This document shows, one piece after another, positions 1-5,403 of a stretch of DNA of 5,498 bases; the stretch's first letter is position 1, and each line of letters begins with the position of its first letter. The DNA comes from Methanobacteriota archaeon (GTDB lineage: Archaea > Hydrothermarchaeota > Hydrothermarchaeia > Hydrothermarchaeales > JAADFM01): the NCBI GenBank assembly GCA_013152845.1, contig JAADFM010000044.1, positions 1-5,498 of the forward strand. Direction: 5' to 3'. The notes under the pieces are model-generated. The model saw nothing but the letters and a program-made list of their open reading frames with translations. It had not been told where the DNA came from and ran no database searches. Both the position numbers and the translations under genes were made by a program.

Positions 1-58
1 GGTTCTGGAGGGCCTTTACCACCCTCCTCTTTGGGGCGTCCACCGGGAACTTGGTCAT
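1..58 (-). CDS. hicA: HicA-family mRNA interferase toxin, N-terminal fragment (runs off window)
   Basis: Only the first 19 codons are inside the window, reading MTKFPVDAPKRRVVKALQN. The pattern of a short basic start, a V/P-rich stretch, then a helix of the type 'R-V-V-K-A-L-Q' matches the opening of HicA (YcfA) family toxins, which are small double-stranded-RNA-binding-fold mRNA interferases. The ATG (58..56) shares one base with the TGA of hicB (TGATG), and a GAGGT at 66..62 lies 3 nt upstream, so translation is probably coupled to that of the antitoxin. HicA is usually about 60-85 aa, so most of the protein, including the catalytic histidine expected near residue 28, lies beyond the left edge and its activity cannot be judged. 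The call rests on the position next to hicB as much as on the short peptide itself. Confidence 0.72.
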   Translation of the reverse strand, partial: MTKFPVDAPKRRVVKALQN

Positions 59-282
59 CAGACCTCAACGCCGGCTTCGTCGAGATATGCCTCTATCACA
101 GGCGGGTCGACATCAAGGACCTCTTTCCCAAAGGTTTCGAGATGGAATTTTATTGCGGATTTGACGTCGGCCTTTGCCTCGTCGTAGGTATCACCCTGCC
201 CCACGACAACCCCCTTAAGGCCTAGGGGATAGGCCACGAATCCATCCGAGTGCCTCTCGACAATGATCTTGAACTGTCTCAT
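58..282 (-). CDS. hicB: HicB-family antitoxin (short, single-domain)
   Basis: This 74-aa protein should bind and neutralise the HicA toxin encoded directly downstream. The family core is clear: an N-terminal strand (FKIIVERHSDGFVAYPLGL, residues 4-22), then LKGVVVGQGDTYDEAKADV (22-40), matching the HicB pattern 'G-F-V-A ... L-x-G ... G-x-T-x-x-E-A', followed by a helix with AIKFHLETFG (43-52). I chose the ATG at 282..280 because the conserved strand begins right after it and GGCGGAG (297..291) sits 8 nt upstream. An in-frame ATG at 357 would add 25 unconserved residues and run through the AT-rich promoter-like tract. The protein ends soon after the core and has no ribbon-helix-helix or helix-turn-helix DNA-binding tail, unlike the longer HicB of E. 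coli. Antitoxin comes first and toxin second. Confidence in the family is high; toxin neutralisation is inferred. Confidence 0.88.
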   Translation of the reverse strand: MRQFKIIVERHSDGFVAYPLGLKGVVVGQGDTYDEAKADVKSAIKFHLETFGKEVLDVDPPVIEAYLDEAGVEV

Positions 283-290
283 GGAATCAT

Positions 291-297
291 CTCCGCC
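291..297 (-). promoter_or_regulatory. Ribosome binding site of hicB
   Basis: On the minus strand GGCGGAG lies 8 nt before the ATG at 282. It decides between this start and the longer in-frame ATG at 357, which has no comparable site. Confidence 0.6.
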
Positions 298-304
298 ATA
301 TTTG

Positions 305-317
305 CTTAAATTATTAA
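305..317 (-). promoter_or_regulatory. Putative TATA-like element for hicBA
   Basis: Read on the minus strand this is TTAATAATTTAAG, an AT-rich island in a GC-rich region, about 25-35 nt before the hicB ATG. Archaeal TATA boxes lie about 26 nt before the transcription start, so the leader would be very short. If so, the GGCGGAG at 297..291 might fall at or just outside the 5' end of the transcript, and the exact start is uncertain. The element is recognised by composition and position only. Confidence 0.4.
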
Positions 318-360
318 CGACGCCAATCGGTTCACTTTTCCCGCGCGCCCCCGCCAAATC

Positions 361-373
361 AATAACAATAAAA
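361..373 (+). promoter_or_regulatory. Putative TATA-like element for hef
   Basis: AATAACAATAAAA is the only AT-rich tract directly before hef and is centred about 32 nt before its ATG. That spacing predicts a leader of only a few bases. GGGGAG at 380-385 is 13 nt from the ATG, too far for a standard ribosome binding site, which fits a leaderless or near-leaderless message. The match to an archaeal TATA box is only moderate. Confidence 0.35.
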
Positions 374-398
374 GGTCCCGGGGAGATATATCAGGGCA

Positions 399-2603
399 AT
401 GTTCATCTCCCACCCCCTCGTGAAGAAGGACGCCATCCAGTCCCGCCTGTACCAGGAGGTCATCGTCTCCAGTGCATCCAAGGCGAATACCCTTGTGGTG
501 GCCCCAACCGCCCTGGGCAAGACCGTCATCGCCGTCCTCCTTGCCGCCCACCGGCTCCTGAGGTACAGGGGGAGCAAGGTCCTGATGATATCCACCACCC
601 GCCCCCTTGTATCCCAGCATGCCAGAAGCTTCAGGGGTTTTTTGAAGGTGGACGAGGGCGAGGTCAACGTCTTCACCGGCCAGACACCGCCGGAGAAGAG
701 GGTGGAACTCTGGGAAAAATCCAGGGTGGTCTGCGCCACCCCACAGGTCATGGAGAACGACATCATCTCCGCCCGCTACTCCCTGGAGGACGTCTCGCTC
801 ATCGTCTTCGACGAGGCCCACCGCACCACCGGGGACTACCCCTACTCCTTCATCGCCAAGAAGTACATGGAATCCGCAACCCATCCCCTGATTCTGGCCC
901 TGACGGCCTCCCCGGGGGGCGATGAGGGGAGGATAAAGGAGGTCTGCAAGAACCTCTACATCGAGAACATCGAGGTCCGCACCGAGGCCGACCCGGATGT
1001 CCGGCCATATGTCCGGGATACAGAGATCGAGTGGGTCAAGGTGGACCTCCCGGAGGAGTTCCTGAGGATTAAAACCCTCCTGGAGAGCGCCGCGCGGGAG
1101 CGCCTGGAGAACCTGAAACATCTGGGTCTTGTCCGCTCTGCCAGCCCGGACATCTCGAAGAAGGACCTCCTCAAGCTCCGGGGCGCCTTACAGAAGGAAA
1201 TCGCCGAGGAAGGCGGGGCAGGGGAGCTCTACACGGGCCTATCCCATGTGGCGGCGGTGATAAACCTCACCCACGCCGTCGAGCTCCTGGAGACCCAGGG
1301 GCTGGAGACCCTGGACGCCTACTTCGGCAGGCTCAAGAAACAGGGCTCCAAGGCCGCCAAGGGCCTGATAAAGGACCCCAAGGTCAGGGGGGCCATGGAG
1401 ATGACCGCGGAGCTGGCAAGCTCCTTGCACCACCCCAAACTGGAGGCCCTGGTGGAGCTGATAAAAAAGGCCCCGAAGGACGGGCGGGTCATGGTCTTCA
1501 CCCAGTACCGGGACTCGGCCCGCAAGATCGTTGAGGCCCTGGAGGATGTCCCCGGCGCCAGGCCGGTCAGGTTCGTGGGCCAGGCCTCCAGGGAGAAGGA
1601 CAAGGGCCTGACCCAGAAGCAGCAGCTGGACATCCTGGACAGGTTCAGGGCCGGGGAGTTCAACATCCTGGTGGCGACCTCGGTGGCAGAGGAGGGCCTG
1701 GACATCCCCAAGGTGGACCTGGTGGTCTTCTACGAGCCCATCCCCTCGGAAATCAGGGCCATCCAGCGCCGGGGAAGGACCGGACGCCACGCCACCGGCC
1801 GGGTGGTGGTCCTCATGGCCAAGAAGACCAGGGACGAGGGGTTCTACTGGTCCTCCTTCCACAAGGAGCGCAGGATGCGCAAGGTCCTGGAGGGACTCAA
1901 AGAGGGCCGGCCCGCACCCCGGCTGGACTTGAAACAGAAGGAGATAAGGGACTTTTACAGGGACAGCATCGAGGTCATCGTGGACTCCCGGGAGCTGGCC
2001 TCCTCGGTGGTCAGGGAGCTCCTGGACCTGGGGGTCATCTCAAAGCCGAAGAAACTCGACGTGGCCGACTACATCCTCTCTGACCGGGTGGGGGTGGAGC
2101 GGAAGACGGCCGCCGATTTCGTCAGCTCCATCATGGACAAAAGGCTCATGGAACAGGCCATGGCATTGAAACGGAGCTTCAGCCGCCCCCTGTTGATTAT
2201 CGAGGGCGGGGACATCTATTCGGTGAGGAACGTCCATCCCAACGCCATCCGGGGTGCCCTGGCGTCCCTTCTGGTGGACTACGGCCTGCCCCTGGTCTTT
2301 ACGAATGACGAAAAGGAGACGGCGCAGCTTTTGGCCGCCATCGCCAGAAGGGAGCGGGAGGAGGGCAGGGAGGTCCAGATAAGGGGGGAGAAGTTCGCGC
2401 CCTCCCTCAGGGAGCAGCAGGAGTTCATCGTTGCGGGCCTGCCCAAGGTCAATACTGTCATCGCCCGCAGGCTCCTGGAGGAGTTCGGGACCGTGGAGGG
2501 GGTCTTCACCGCAGAAGAAGAGGAGCTCCAGAAGGTCGAAAAAATCGGAAAAAAAATAGCAGAGGAGATCAGGAAGGTCCTGACCTCGCGCTACGGGGAC
2601 TGA
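399..2603 (+). CDS. hef: Hef: fork-repair DEAH helicase fused to XPF-family structure-specific nuclease
   Basis: Hef is the archaeal relative of FANCM and XPF. It unwinds and cuts branched DNA such as stalled forks. The protein is 734 aa, near the usual length of about 750. Helicase motifs in order: Walker A APTALGKT (35-42), DEAH (138-141), TAS (169-171), VFTQYRDSA (366-374), ATSVAEEGLDIP (426-437) and QRRGRTGR (456-463). The Hef-type helical insert separating the two RecA lobes covers about 215-340. The nuclease core has DSRE (529-532), D557 in VADYILS and ERKTAAD (567-573), the XPF metal-binding signature. Tandem helix-hairpin-helix motifs follow (about 670-730, with GLP and KIGKKIAEEI). 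The short linker holds a PIP-box match, QKEIRDFY (513-520). The start at 399 gives MFISHPLV, which fits Hef N-termini ('hPL...R.YQ'). Oddities are alanine instead of glycine in Walker A and an A8 run near the 3' end. Both enzymatic halves look intact. The gene is divergent from hicBA. Confidence 0.96.
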   Translation: MFISHPLVKKDAIQSRLYQEVIVSSASKANTLVVAPTALGKTVIAVLLAAHRLLRYRGSKVLMISTTRPLVSQHARSFRGFLKVDEGEVNVFTGQTPPEKRVELWEKSRVVCATPQVMENDIISARYSLEDVSLIVFDEAHRTTGDYPYSFIAKKYMESATHPLILALTASPGGDEGRIKEVCKNLYIENIEVRTEADPDVRPYVRDTEIEWVKVDLPEEFLRIKTLLESAARERLENLKHLGLVRSASPDISKKDLLKLRGALQKEIAEEGGAGELYTGLSHVAAVINLTHAVELLETQGLETLDAYFGRLKKQGSKAAKGLIKDPKVRGAMEMTAELASSLHHPKLEALVELIKKAPKDGRVMVFTQYRDSARKIVEALEDVPGARPVRFVGQASREKDKGLTQKQQLDILDRFRAGEFNILVATSVAEEGLDIPKVDLVVFYEPIPSEIRAIQRRGRTGRHATGRVVVLMAKKTRDEGFYWSSFHKERRMRKVLEGLKEGRPAPRLDLKQKEIRDFYRDSIEVIVDSRELASSVVRELLDLGVISKPKKLDVADYILSDRVGVERKTAADFVSSIMDKRLMEQAMALKRSFSRPLLIIEGGDIYSVRNVHPNAIRGALASLLVDYGLPLVFTNDEKETAQLLAAIARREREEGREVQIRGEKFAPSLREQQEFIVAGLPKVNTVIARRLLEEFGTVEGVFTAEEEELQKVEKIGKKIAEEIRKVLTSRYGD

Positions 2604-2709
2604 CGATGTCCTGAAATTCCTGCTCGATGACTCCGGCAAGGAGTTTTTCCTCGAAGAGTTCCTGCTTGTCCTCCCCCTTCCGTTTGCGCTTGTTGATTCC
2701 CATTTTCAT
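2569..2709 (-). CDS. Candidate small protein (46 aa), unknown function, antisense to the 3' end of hef
   Basis: I do not recognise this peptide. It begins MKMGINKRKRKGEDKQELFE, with a strongly basic segment followed by an acidic, probably helical stretch up to about residue 35, and ends in a Ser/Arg/Pro tail that is read antisense through the last 35 nt of hef. Three things favour a real gene. A TATA-like ATTAAATATG lies about 32 nt upstream on the same strand. GGGG (2713..2710) lies 6 nt before the second ATG (2703..2701), which may be the true start and would give 44 aa. About three quarters of the codons outside the hef overlap end in G or C, like the neighbouring genes. Against it are the short length, the lack of any known domain and the uninformative tail. 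It could be a decayed remnant of a longer gene. Confidence 0.4.
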   Translation of the reverse strand: MKMGINKRKRKGEDKQELFEEKLLAGVIEQEFQDIVSPRSARSGPS

Positions 2710-2734
2710 CCCCGGTTGATATTGTGTCCTTCCC

Positions 2735-2746
2735 CATATTTAATCC
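2735..2746 (-). promoter_or_regulatory. Putative TATA box for the minus-strand small ORF
   Basis: On the minus strand this reads GGATTAAATATG, close to the archaeal TATA consensus. It is centred about 26-32 nt before the transcription or translation start of the 46-aa ORF. It lies in a non-coding stretch that has no other obvious use for a minus-strand promoter. Confidence 0.4.
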
Positions 2747-2760
2747 TTGTGAAACCCTCC

Positions 2761-2775
2761 CCGGTGTTCCACTGG
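2761..2775. promoter_or_regulatory. Imperfect palindrome, possible operator before livH
   Basis: CCGGTG-TTC-CACTGG is an inverted repeat in which five of six positions pair. It lies directly upstream of the purine-rich GGAAAAG and TATA-like box of the liv operon, and between that promoter and the oppositely oriented one of the small ORF. A dimeric archaeal regulator bound there could act on either promoter. A match this short can arise by chance. Confidence 0.25.
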
Positions 2776-2790
2776 AAAAGTTAATTAAAA
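2774..2790 (+). promoter_or_regulatory. Promoter (BRE plus TATA box) of the liv operon
   Basis: GGAAAAG (2774-2780) followed by TTAATTAAAA (2781-2790) looks like a purine-rich TFB recognition element next to a TATA box. The TATA centre is about 28 nt before the livH ATG at 2814, which puts the expected transcription start within a few bases of the start codon. The only purine run before the ATG is AAGGG, which touches it, so livH is probably translated from a leaderless or near-leaderless message. Confidence 0.55.
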
Positions 2791-2813
2791 CATCGTGCCT
2801 TATACTCTAAGGG

Positions 2814-3710
2814 ATGAGCGTCATCGACCTGCCGCAGCTCCTTGTGAACATCCTGATAACCGGAAGCCTCTACGCCCTCCTCGCCGCCGGTCTGACCATG
2901 GTCTACCGCATCCTGCGGTTTCCCAACTTCGCCCATGCCGAGCTCATCACCACCGGGGCCTATACCGCCCTCTTCTTCACCGGGCGGGGCCTCGGGTTCC
3001 TCCCCTCCGCCGCCCTGGCCTTCCTGGTGGCGGGTCTGGCCGGGGTCCTGATGGACGTGGGTGTCTTCAGGCCCCTGCGGAGGAAGGGGGCCGCGGTCAT
3101 ATCCATGATGGTGGCCTCCATCGGGGTGGGGTTCGTGCTGCGCCACATCATCCAGGAGGCCTTCGGCGCCACCATCTCCAACTACGACATCCCCGTAAGG
3201 GGGTATGACGTCCTGGGCGCCCGCATCACCTCCATCCAGGTGGCCATCGTCGTGGGGGCCGTGGTGTTCATCGTCATCCTCCACCTCACCCTCACAAGGA
3301 CCCGCCTGGGCAAGGCCATGCGGGCCACCTCCGACAACCCCTCCCTGGCCATGGCCAGCGGCATCCCCATCGACAGGGTCATCCTGGGCGTGTGGTTCTT
3401 CGGTGGCGGGGTGGCGGGCGTGGCGGGTGTCCTCCGGGGGGCGGACACAAGGCTTGTGCCCACCCTGGGCTGGGAGGTCCTCCTCTTCATCTTCGCGGTG
3501 GTCCTCTTGGGGGGCATCGGGAGCATCTACGGCACCATCATCGCGGCCTACGTCATCTCCCTGGTGGAGAACGTGGGGGTGGTCTTCCTGATTCAGCTGG
3601 GCCTTTCGGCCAGCTACCGGCCGGCCATCGCCTTTTTCGTCCTCATCCTCGTCCTCCTGTTCAAGCCCCAGGGCATCATGGGTATACGCCTCGGGGGTGA
3701 GCGGGAATGA
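2814..3710 (+). CDS. livH: Branched-chain amino acid ABC transporter permease LivH
   Basis: This 298-aa membrane protein is one of two permeases that form the translocation channel of a LIV/HAAT-family importer. It has the family N-terminus, GSLYALLAAGLTMVYRILRF (17-36) followed by NFAHAELITTGAY (38-50). The ATPase-contacting loop is TRLGKAMRATSDNPSLAMAS (163-182), then GIPIDRV. LLGGIGSIYGTIIAAY (231-246) and the terminal LLFKPQGIMG (281-290) are also typical. Hydrophobic segments suggest about eight membrane spans (roughly 8-31, 41-55, 63-83, 94-115, 139-158, 189-209, 221-250 and 268-283). Length is normal for LivH. It is the first gene of the operon, behind a TATA-like box, and its stop overlaps the livM start as ATGA. 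The substrate could be leucine/isoleucine/valine or another compound carried by this family, such as urea or other amides, and the permease alone does not decide. Confidence 0.93.
   Translation: MSVIDLPQLLVNILITGSLYALLAAGLTMVYRILRFPNFAHAELITTGAYTALFFTGRGLGFLPSAALAFLVAGLAGVLMDVGVFRPLRRKGAAVISMMVASIGVGFVLRHIIQEAFGATISNYDIPVRGYDVLGARITSIQVAIVVGAVVFIVILHLTLTRTRLGKAMRATSDNPSLAMASGIPIDRVILGVWFFGGGVAGVAGVLRGADTRLVPTLGWEVLLFIFAVVLLGGIGSIYGTIIAAYVISLVENVGVVFLIQLGLSASYRPAIAFFVLILVLLFKPQGIMGIRLGGERE
3693..3700 (+). promoter_or_regulatory. Ribosome binding site of livM
   Basis: GGGGGTGA, nearly the full anti-Shine-Dalgarno complement, lies inside the end of livH and 6 nt before the livM ATG. It supports that start over an ORF opening at 3697 in another frame. 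Confidence 0.7.
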
Positions 3711-4651
3711 GCTCTCTCCTGAGCTACCTCTGGGATACCCTGGTCTATGTCAACATCTTCGCCATCCTGGCCTTGAGTCTGAACATCGAGGCCGGCCAGA
3801 CCAGACTGCTGAACTTCGGCAAGGTGGCCTTCTTCGCCATCGGGGCCTACACCACGGCCCTCCTGACCATGGCGGGGGCGCCTTTCATCGTGGGGGTGGC
3901 GGGTGCCATGGTCCTGGCAGGTGTTATGGGTGCGCTCCTTTCGATACCCGCCCTGAAGCTGCGGGAGGATTTCCTGGCCATCGCATCCATCGCCTTCGGG
4001 GAGATTATCCGGCTCATCCTGCTAAACGAGCGCTGGCTCACCAACGGCCCCATCGGGCTGCGGGGCATACCCCAGCCACTGAGGTCGGGGGAGGGGTTAT
4101 CCGGGACCCTCAGGACCTATGTGGTGGACGGCGTCTTCGGCGGGAATTACGAGGTCTTCTTCCTGGCCCTGACCCTGGCGGCACTGGCGGGCGTCTATCT
4201 GGTGATGCTGAGGGTTGCCCGCTCCCCATACGGCCGGGTCCTGAAGGCCATCAGGGAGGACGAGCTGGTGGCACTGACCCTGGGCAAGGATACCTTCAGG
4301 TTCAAGAGCGAGGTCCTGGTCATGGGCTCGGCGGTGGCAGGCCTGGCAGGGGCGCTTTTTGCCCACTACATCACCTTCATCGCACCGGTAAACTTCATGC
4401 CGACGGTGACCTTTGCGGTCTGGACCATGATGGTCATGGGGGGCATGGGCAACCTCAACGGGGTGGTCCTGGGGGCGGCCCTGGTCCAGCTCTTCGAGCG
4501 CTCCACCCGGTTCATAAAGGACTTCGTCGAGCTGCCCGTGGACCCGGTGAACTTCAGGATGGTGGTCCTGGGCCTGCTCCTCATCTTCTTCATCATGCAC
4601 CGGCCTTGGGGGATCATCCCCGAAAGGCCCATGGAGGTGGGGGACGAGTGA
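3707..4651 (+). CDS. livM: Branched-chain amino acid ABC transporter permease LivM
   Basis: This 314-aa protein is the second permease and pairs with LivH. Family landmarks in order: ALSLNIEAGQTRLLNFGKVA (22-41) then FFAIGAYTTALL (42-53); LREDFLAIASIAFGEIIRLI (85-104); TNGPIGLRGIP (112-122); the coupling loop SPYGRVLKAIREDELVALTL (173-192); MVMGGMGNLNGVVLGAALV (242-260); and HRPWGIIPER (298-307). Several hydrophobic segments of membrane-spanning length are present. Many LivM proteins have a Gly-His pair where this one has F37-G38-K39, a minor difference. The ATG start is set by the ATGA overlap with livH and the strong upstream binding site. The last codons overlap the livG start as GTGA. LivM is usually about 300-420 aa, so this is a compact member without an N-terminal extension. 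Confidence 0.93.
   Translation: MSSLLSYLWDTLVYVNIFAILALSLNIEAGQTRLLNFGKVAFFAIGAYTTALLTMAGAPFIVGVAGAMVLAGVMGALLSIPALKLREDFLAIASIAFGEIIRLILLNERWLTNGPIGLRGIPQPLRSGEGLSGTLRTYVVDGVFGGNYEVFFLALTLAALAGVYLVMLRVARSPYGRVLKAIREDELVALTLGKDTFRFKSEVLVMGSAVAGLAGALFAHYITFIAPVNFMPTVTFAVWTMMVMGGMGNLNGVVLGAALVQLFERSTRFIKDFVELPVDPVNFRMVVLGLLLIFFIMHRPWGIIPERPMEVGDE
4633..4640 (+). promoter_or_regulatory. Ribosome binding site of livG
   Basis: GGAGGTGG lies 7 nt before the GTG at 4648, within the end of livM. It fixes a GTG start for livG; there is no in-frame ATG near the conserved N-terminus. Confidence 0.75.
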
Positions 4652-5403
4652 GCCTGCTGAGGGTGGAAGGACTGAAGAAGAGCTTCGGGGGTGTCCGGGC
4701 CCTGGAGGATGTGACCATGGAGATACCCGAGGGGGGCATCGTCGGTCTCATCGGCCCGAATGGCTCGGGCAAGTCCACCCTGGTGAACGTCATCACGGGC
4801 ATCTTCCCGCCGGACGGGGGCAGGATGTTCCTCGCAGAGCAGGAGTTCACCGGGGAGGGTGCCCACCGGATAGCGAACATGGGGGTGATGCGCACCTTCC
4901 AGGTCCCCCGGGTCTTCAAGGAAATGTCGGTCATGGAGAACATGCTGGTCTCAAAGGGGGACCAGACCGGGGAGGACCTCTTCAATACCTTCTTCAGATG
5001 GGGCAGGGTCAGGGAGGAGGAGAGGGAGAACATCGCCCGGGCGCGGGACATCCTCGAGTTCCTGGAAATCTGGCACATGAAAAACGAGCTGGCATCGAGT
5101 CTGTCGGGTGGGCAGCAGAAACTCCTCGCCCTGGCCAGGGTCCTCATGGCAGGGCCGAGGGTCCTGCTCCTGGACGAGCCGGTGGCAGGGGTGAACCCCA
5201 AGCTGGCCAGGAAGATATTCGGGAAGATCCAGGAGCTCCGGGAGGGGGGCATGACCTTTCTCATCATCGAGCATGACGTGGACATCCTGATGGATTTCTG
5301 CGACGAGATATATGTCATGGACCGGGGGAGGATTGTCTTCAAGGGGGAGCCGAGAGAGGTCCTGGAGTCAAAGGAGGTCATGGAGGTGTATATGGGTGGA
5401 TAG
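4648..5403 (+). CDS. livG: Branched-chain amino acid ABC transporter ATP-binding protein LivG
   Basis: This 251-aa cytoplasmic ATPase powers the LivHM channel, with LivF as its partner. Seen in order: the adenine-stacking region KSFGGVRAL (11-19), Walker A GPNGSGKST (36-44), Q-loop RTFQ (82-85) in the LivG-type context RTFQVPRVFKEMSVMENMLV (82-101), signature LSGGQQK (152-158), Walker B RVLLLDEP (171-178), D-loop region AGVNP (180-184) and the switch histidine H209 in IIEHD. All catalytic residues are present and the length is normal for the family. The frame stays open upstream to 3697, but that part is the shadow of livM. The GTG at 4648, behind GGAGGTGG, gives the standard N-terminus (M/V)SLLRVEGLKKSFGG. 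The gene overlaps livM by 4 nt and livF by 8 nt. Confidence 0.94.
   Translation: MSLLRVEGLKKSFGGVRALEDVTMEIPEGGIVGLIGPNGSGKSTLVNVITGIFPPDGGRMFLAEQEFTGEGAHRIANMGVMRTFQVPRVFKEMSVMENMLVSKGDQTGEDLFNTFFRWGRVREEERENIARARDILEFLEIWHMKNELASSLSGGQQKLLALARVLMAGPRVLLLDEPVAGVNPKLARKIFGKIQELREGGMTFLIIEHDVDILMDFCDEIYVMDRGRIVFKGEPREVLESKEVMEVYMGG
5382..5388 (+). promoter_or_regulatory. Ribosome binding site of livF
   Basis: GGAGGTG lies 7 nt before the GTG at 5396, inside the last codons of livG. The layout is the same as at livG. Confidence 0.7.

Noticed and set aside
283..357. N-terminal extension of hicB from an ATG at 357
   Set aside because: The 25 extra residues are not part of the HicB fold and would be encoded by the AT-rich promoter-like tract. 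The ATG at 282 has its own ribosome binding site.
306..1121. Long minus-strand open frame (271 aa) opposite hef
   Set aside because: It is antisense to the conserved helicase motifs, with the skewed composition typical of shadow frames in GC-rich DNA, and it would also overlap the intergenic promoter region.
2040..2639. Minus-strand 199-aa open frame at the end of hef
   Set aside because: It lies opposite the XPF nuclease and helix-hairpin-helix coding region, is in a different frame from the 46-aa candidate, and has no promoter or binding site at its start.
2639..2651. AGGA-GTTTT-TCCT as a terminator hairpin for hef
   Set aside because: A 4-bp stem is too weak, and the T run is only five bases. 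It may serve as a minor oligo-T stop but cannot be claimed.
2709..2766. Direct repeat TCCCCGGT at 2709-2716 and 2759-2766
   Set aside because: Eight bases twice within 60 bp of GC-rich sequence is expected by chance, and neither copy has further flanking similarity.
3697..4647. In-frame open extension upstream of livG that would give a 568-aa fusion protein
   Set aside because: The extension is the shadow of livM in another frame (His/Gly/Pro-rich, no domain). The livG start is fixed by GGAGGTGG and the conserved N-terminus at GTG 4648.
4614..5381. Minus-strand 255-aa open frame opposite livG
   Set aside because: Ser/Arg/Pro-rich shadow of a well-conserved ABC ATPase with no domain of its own.
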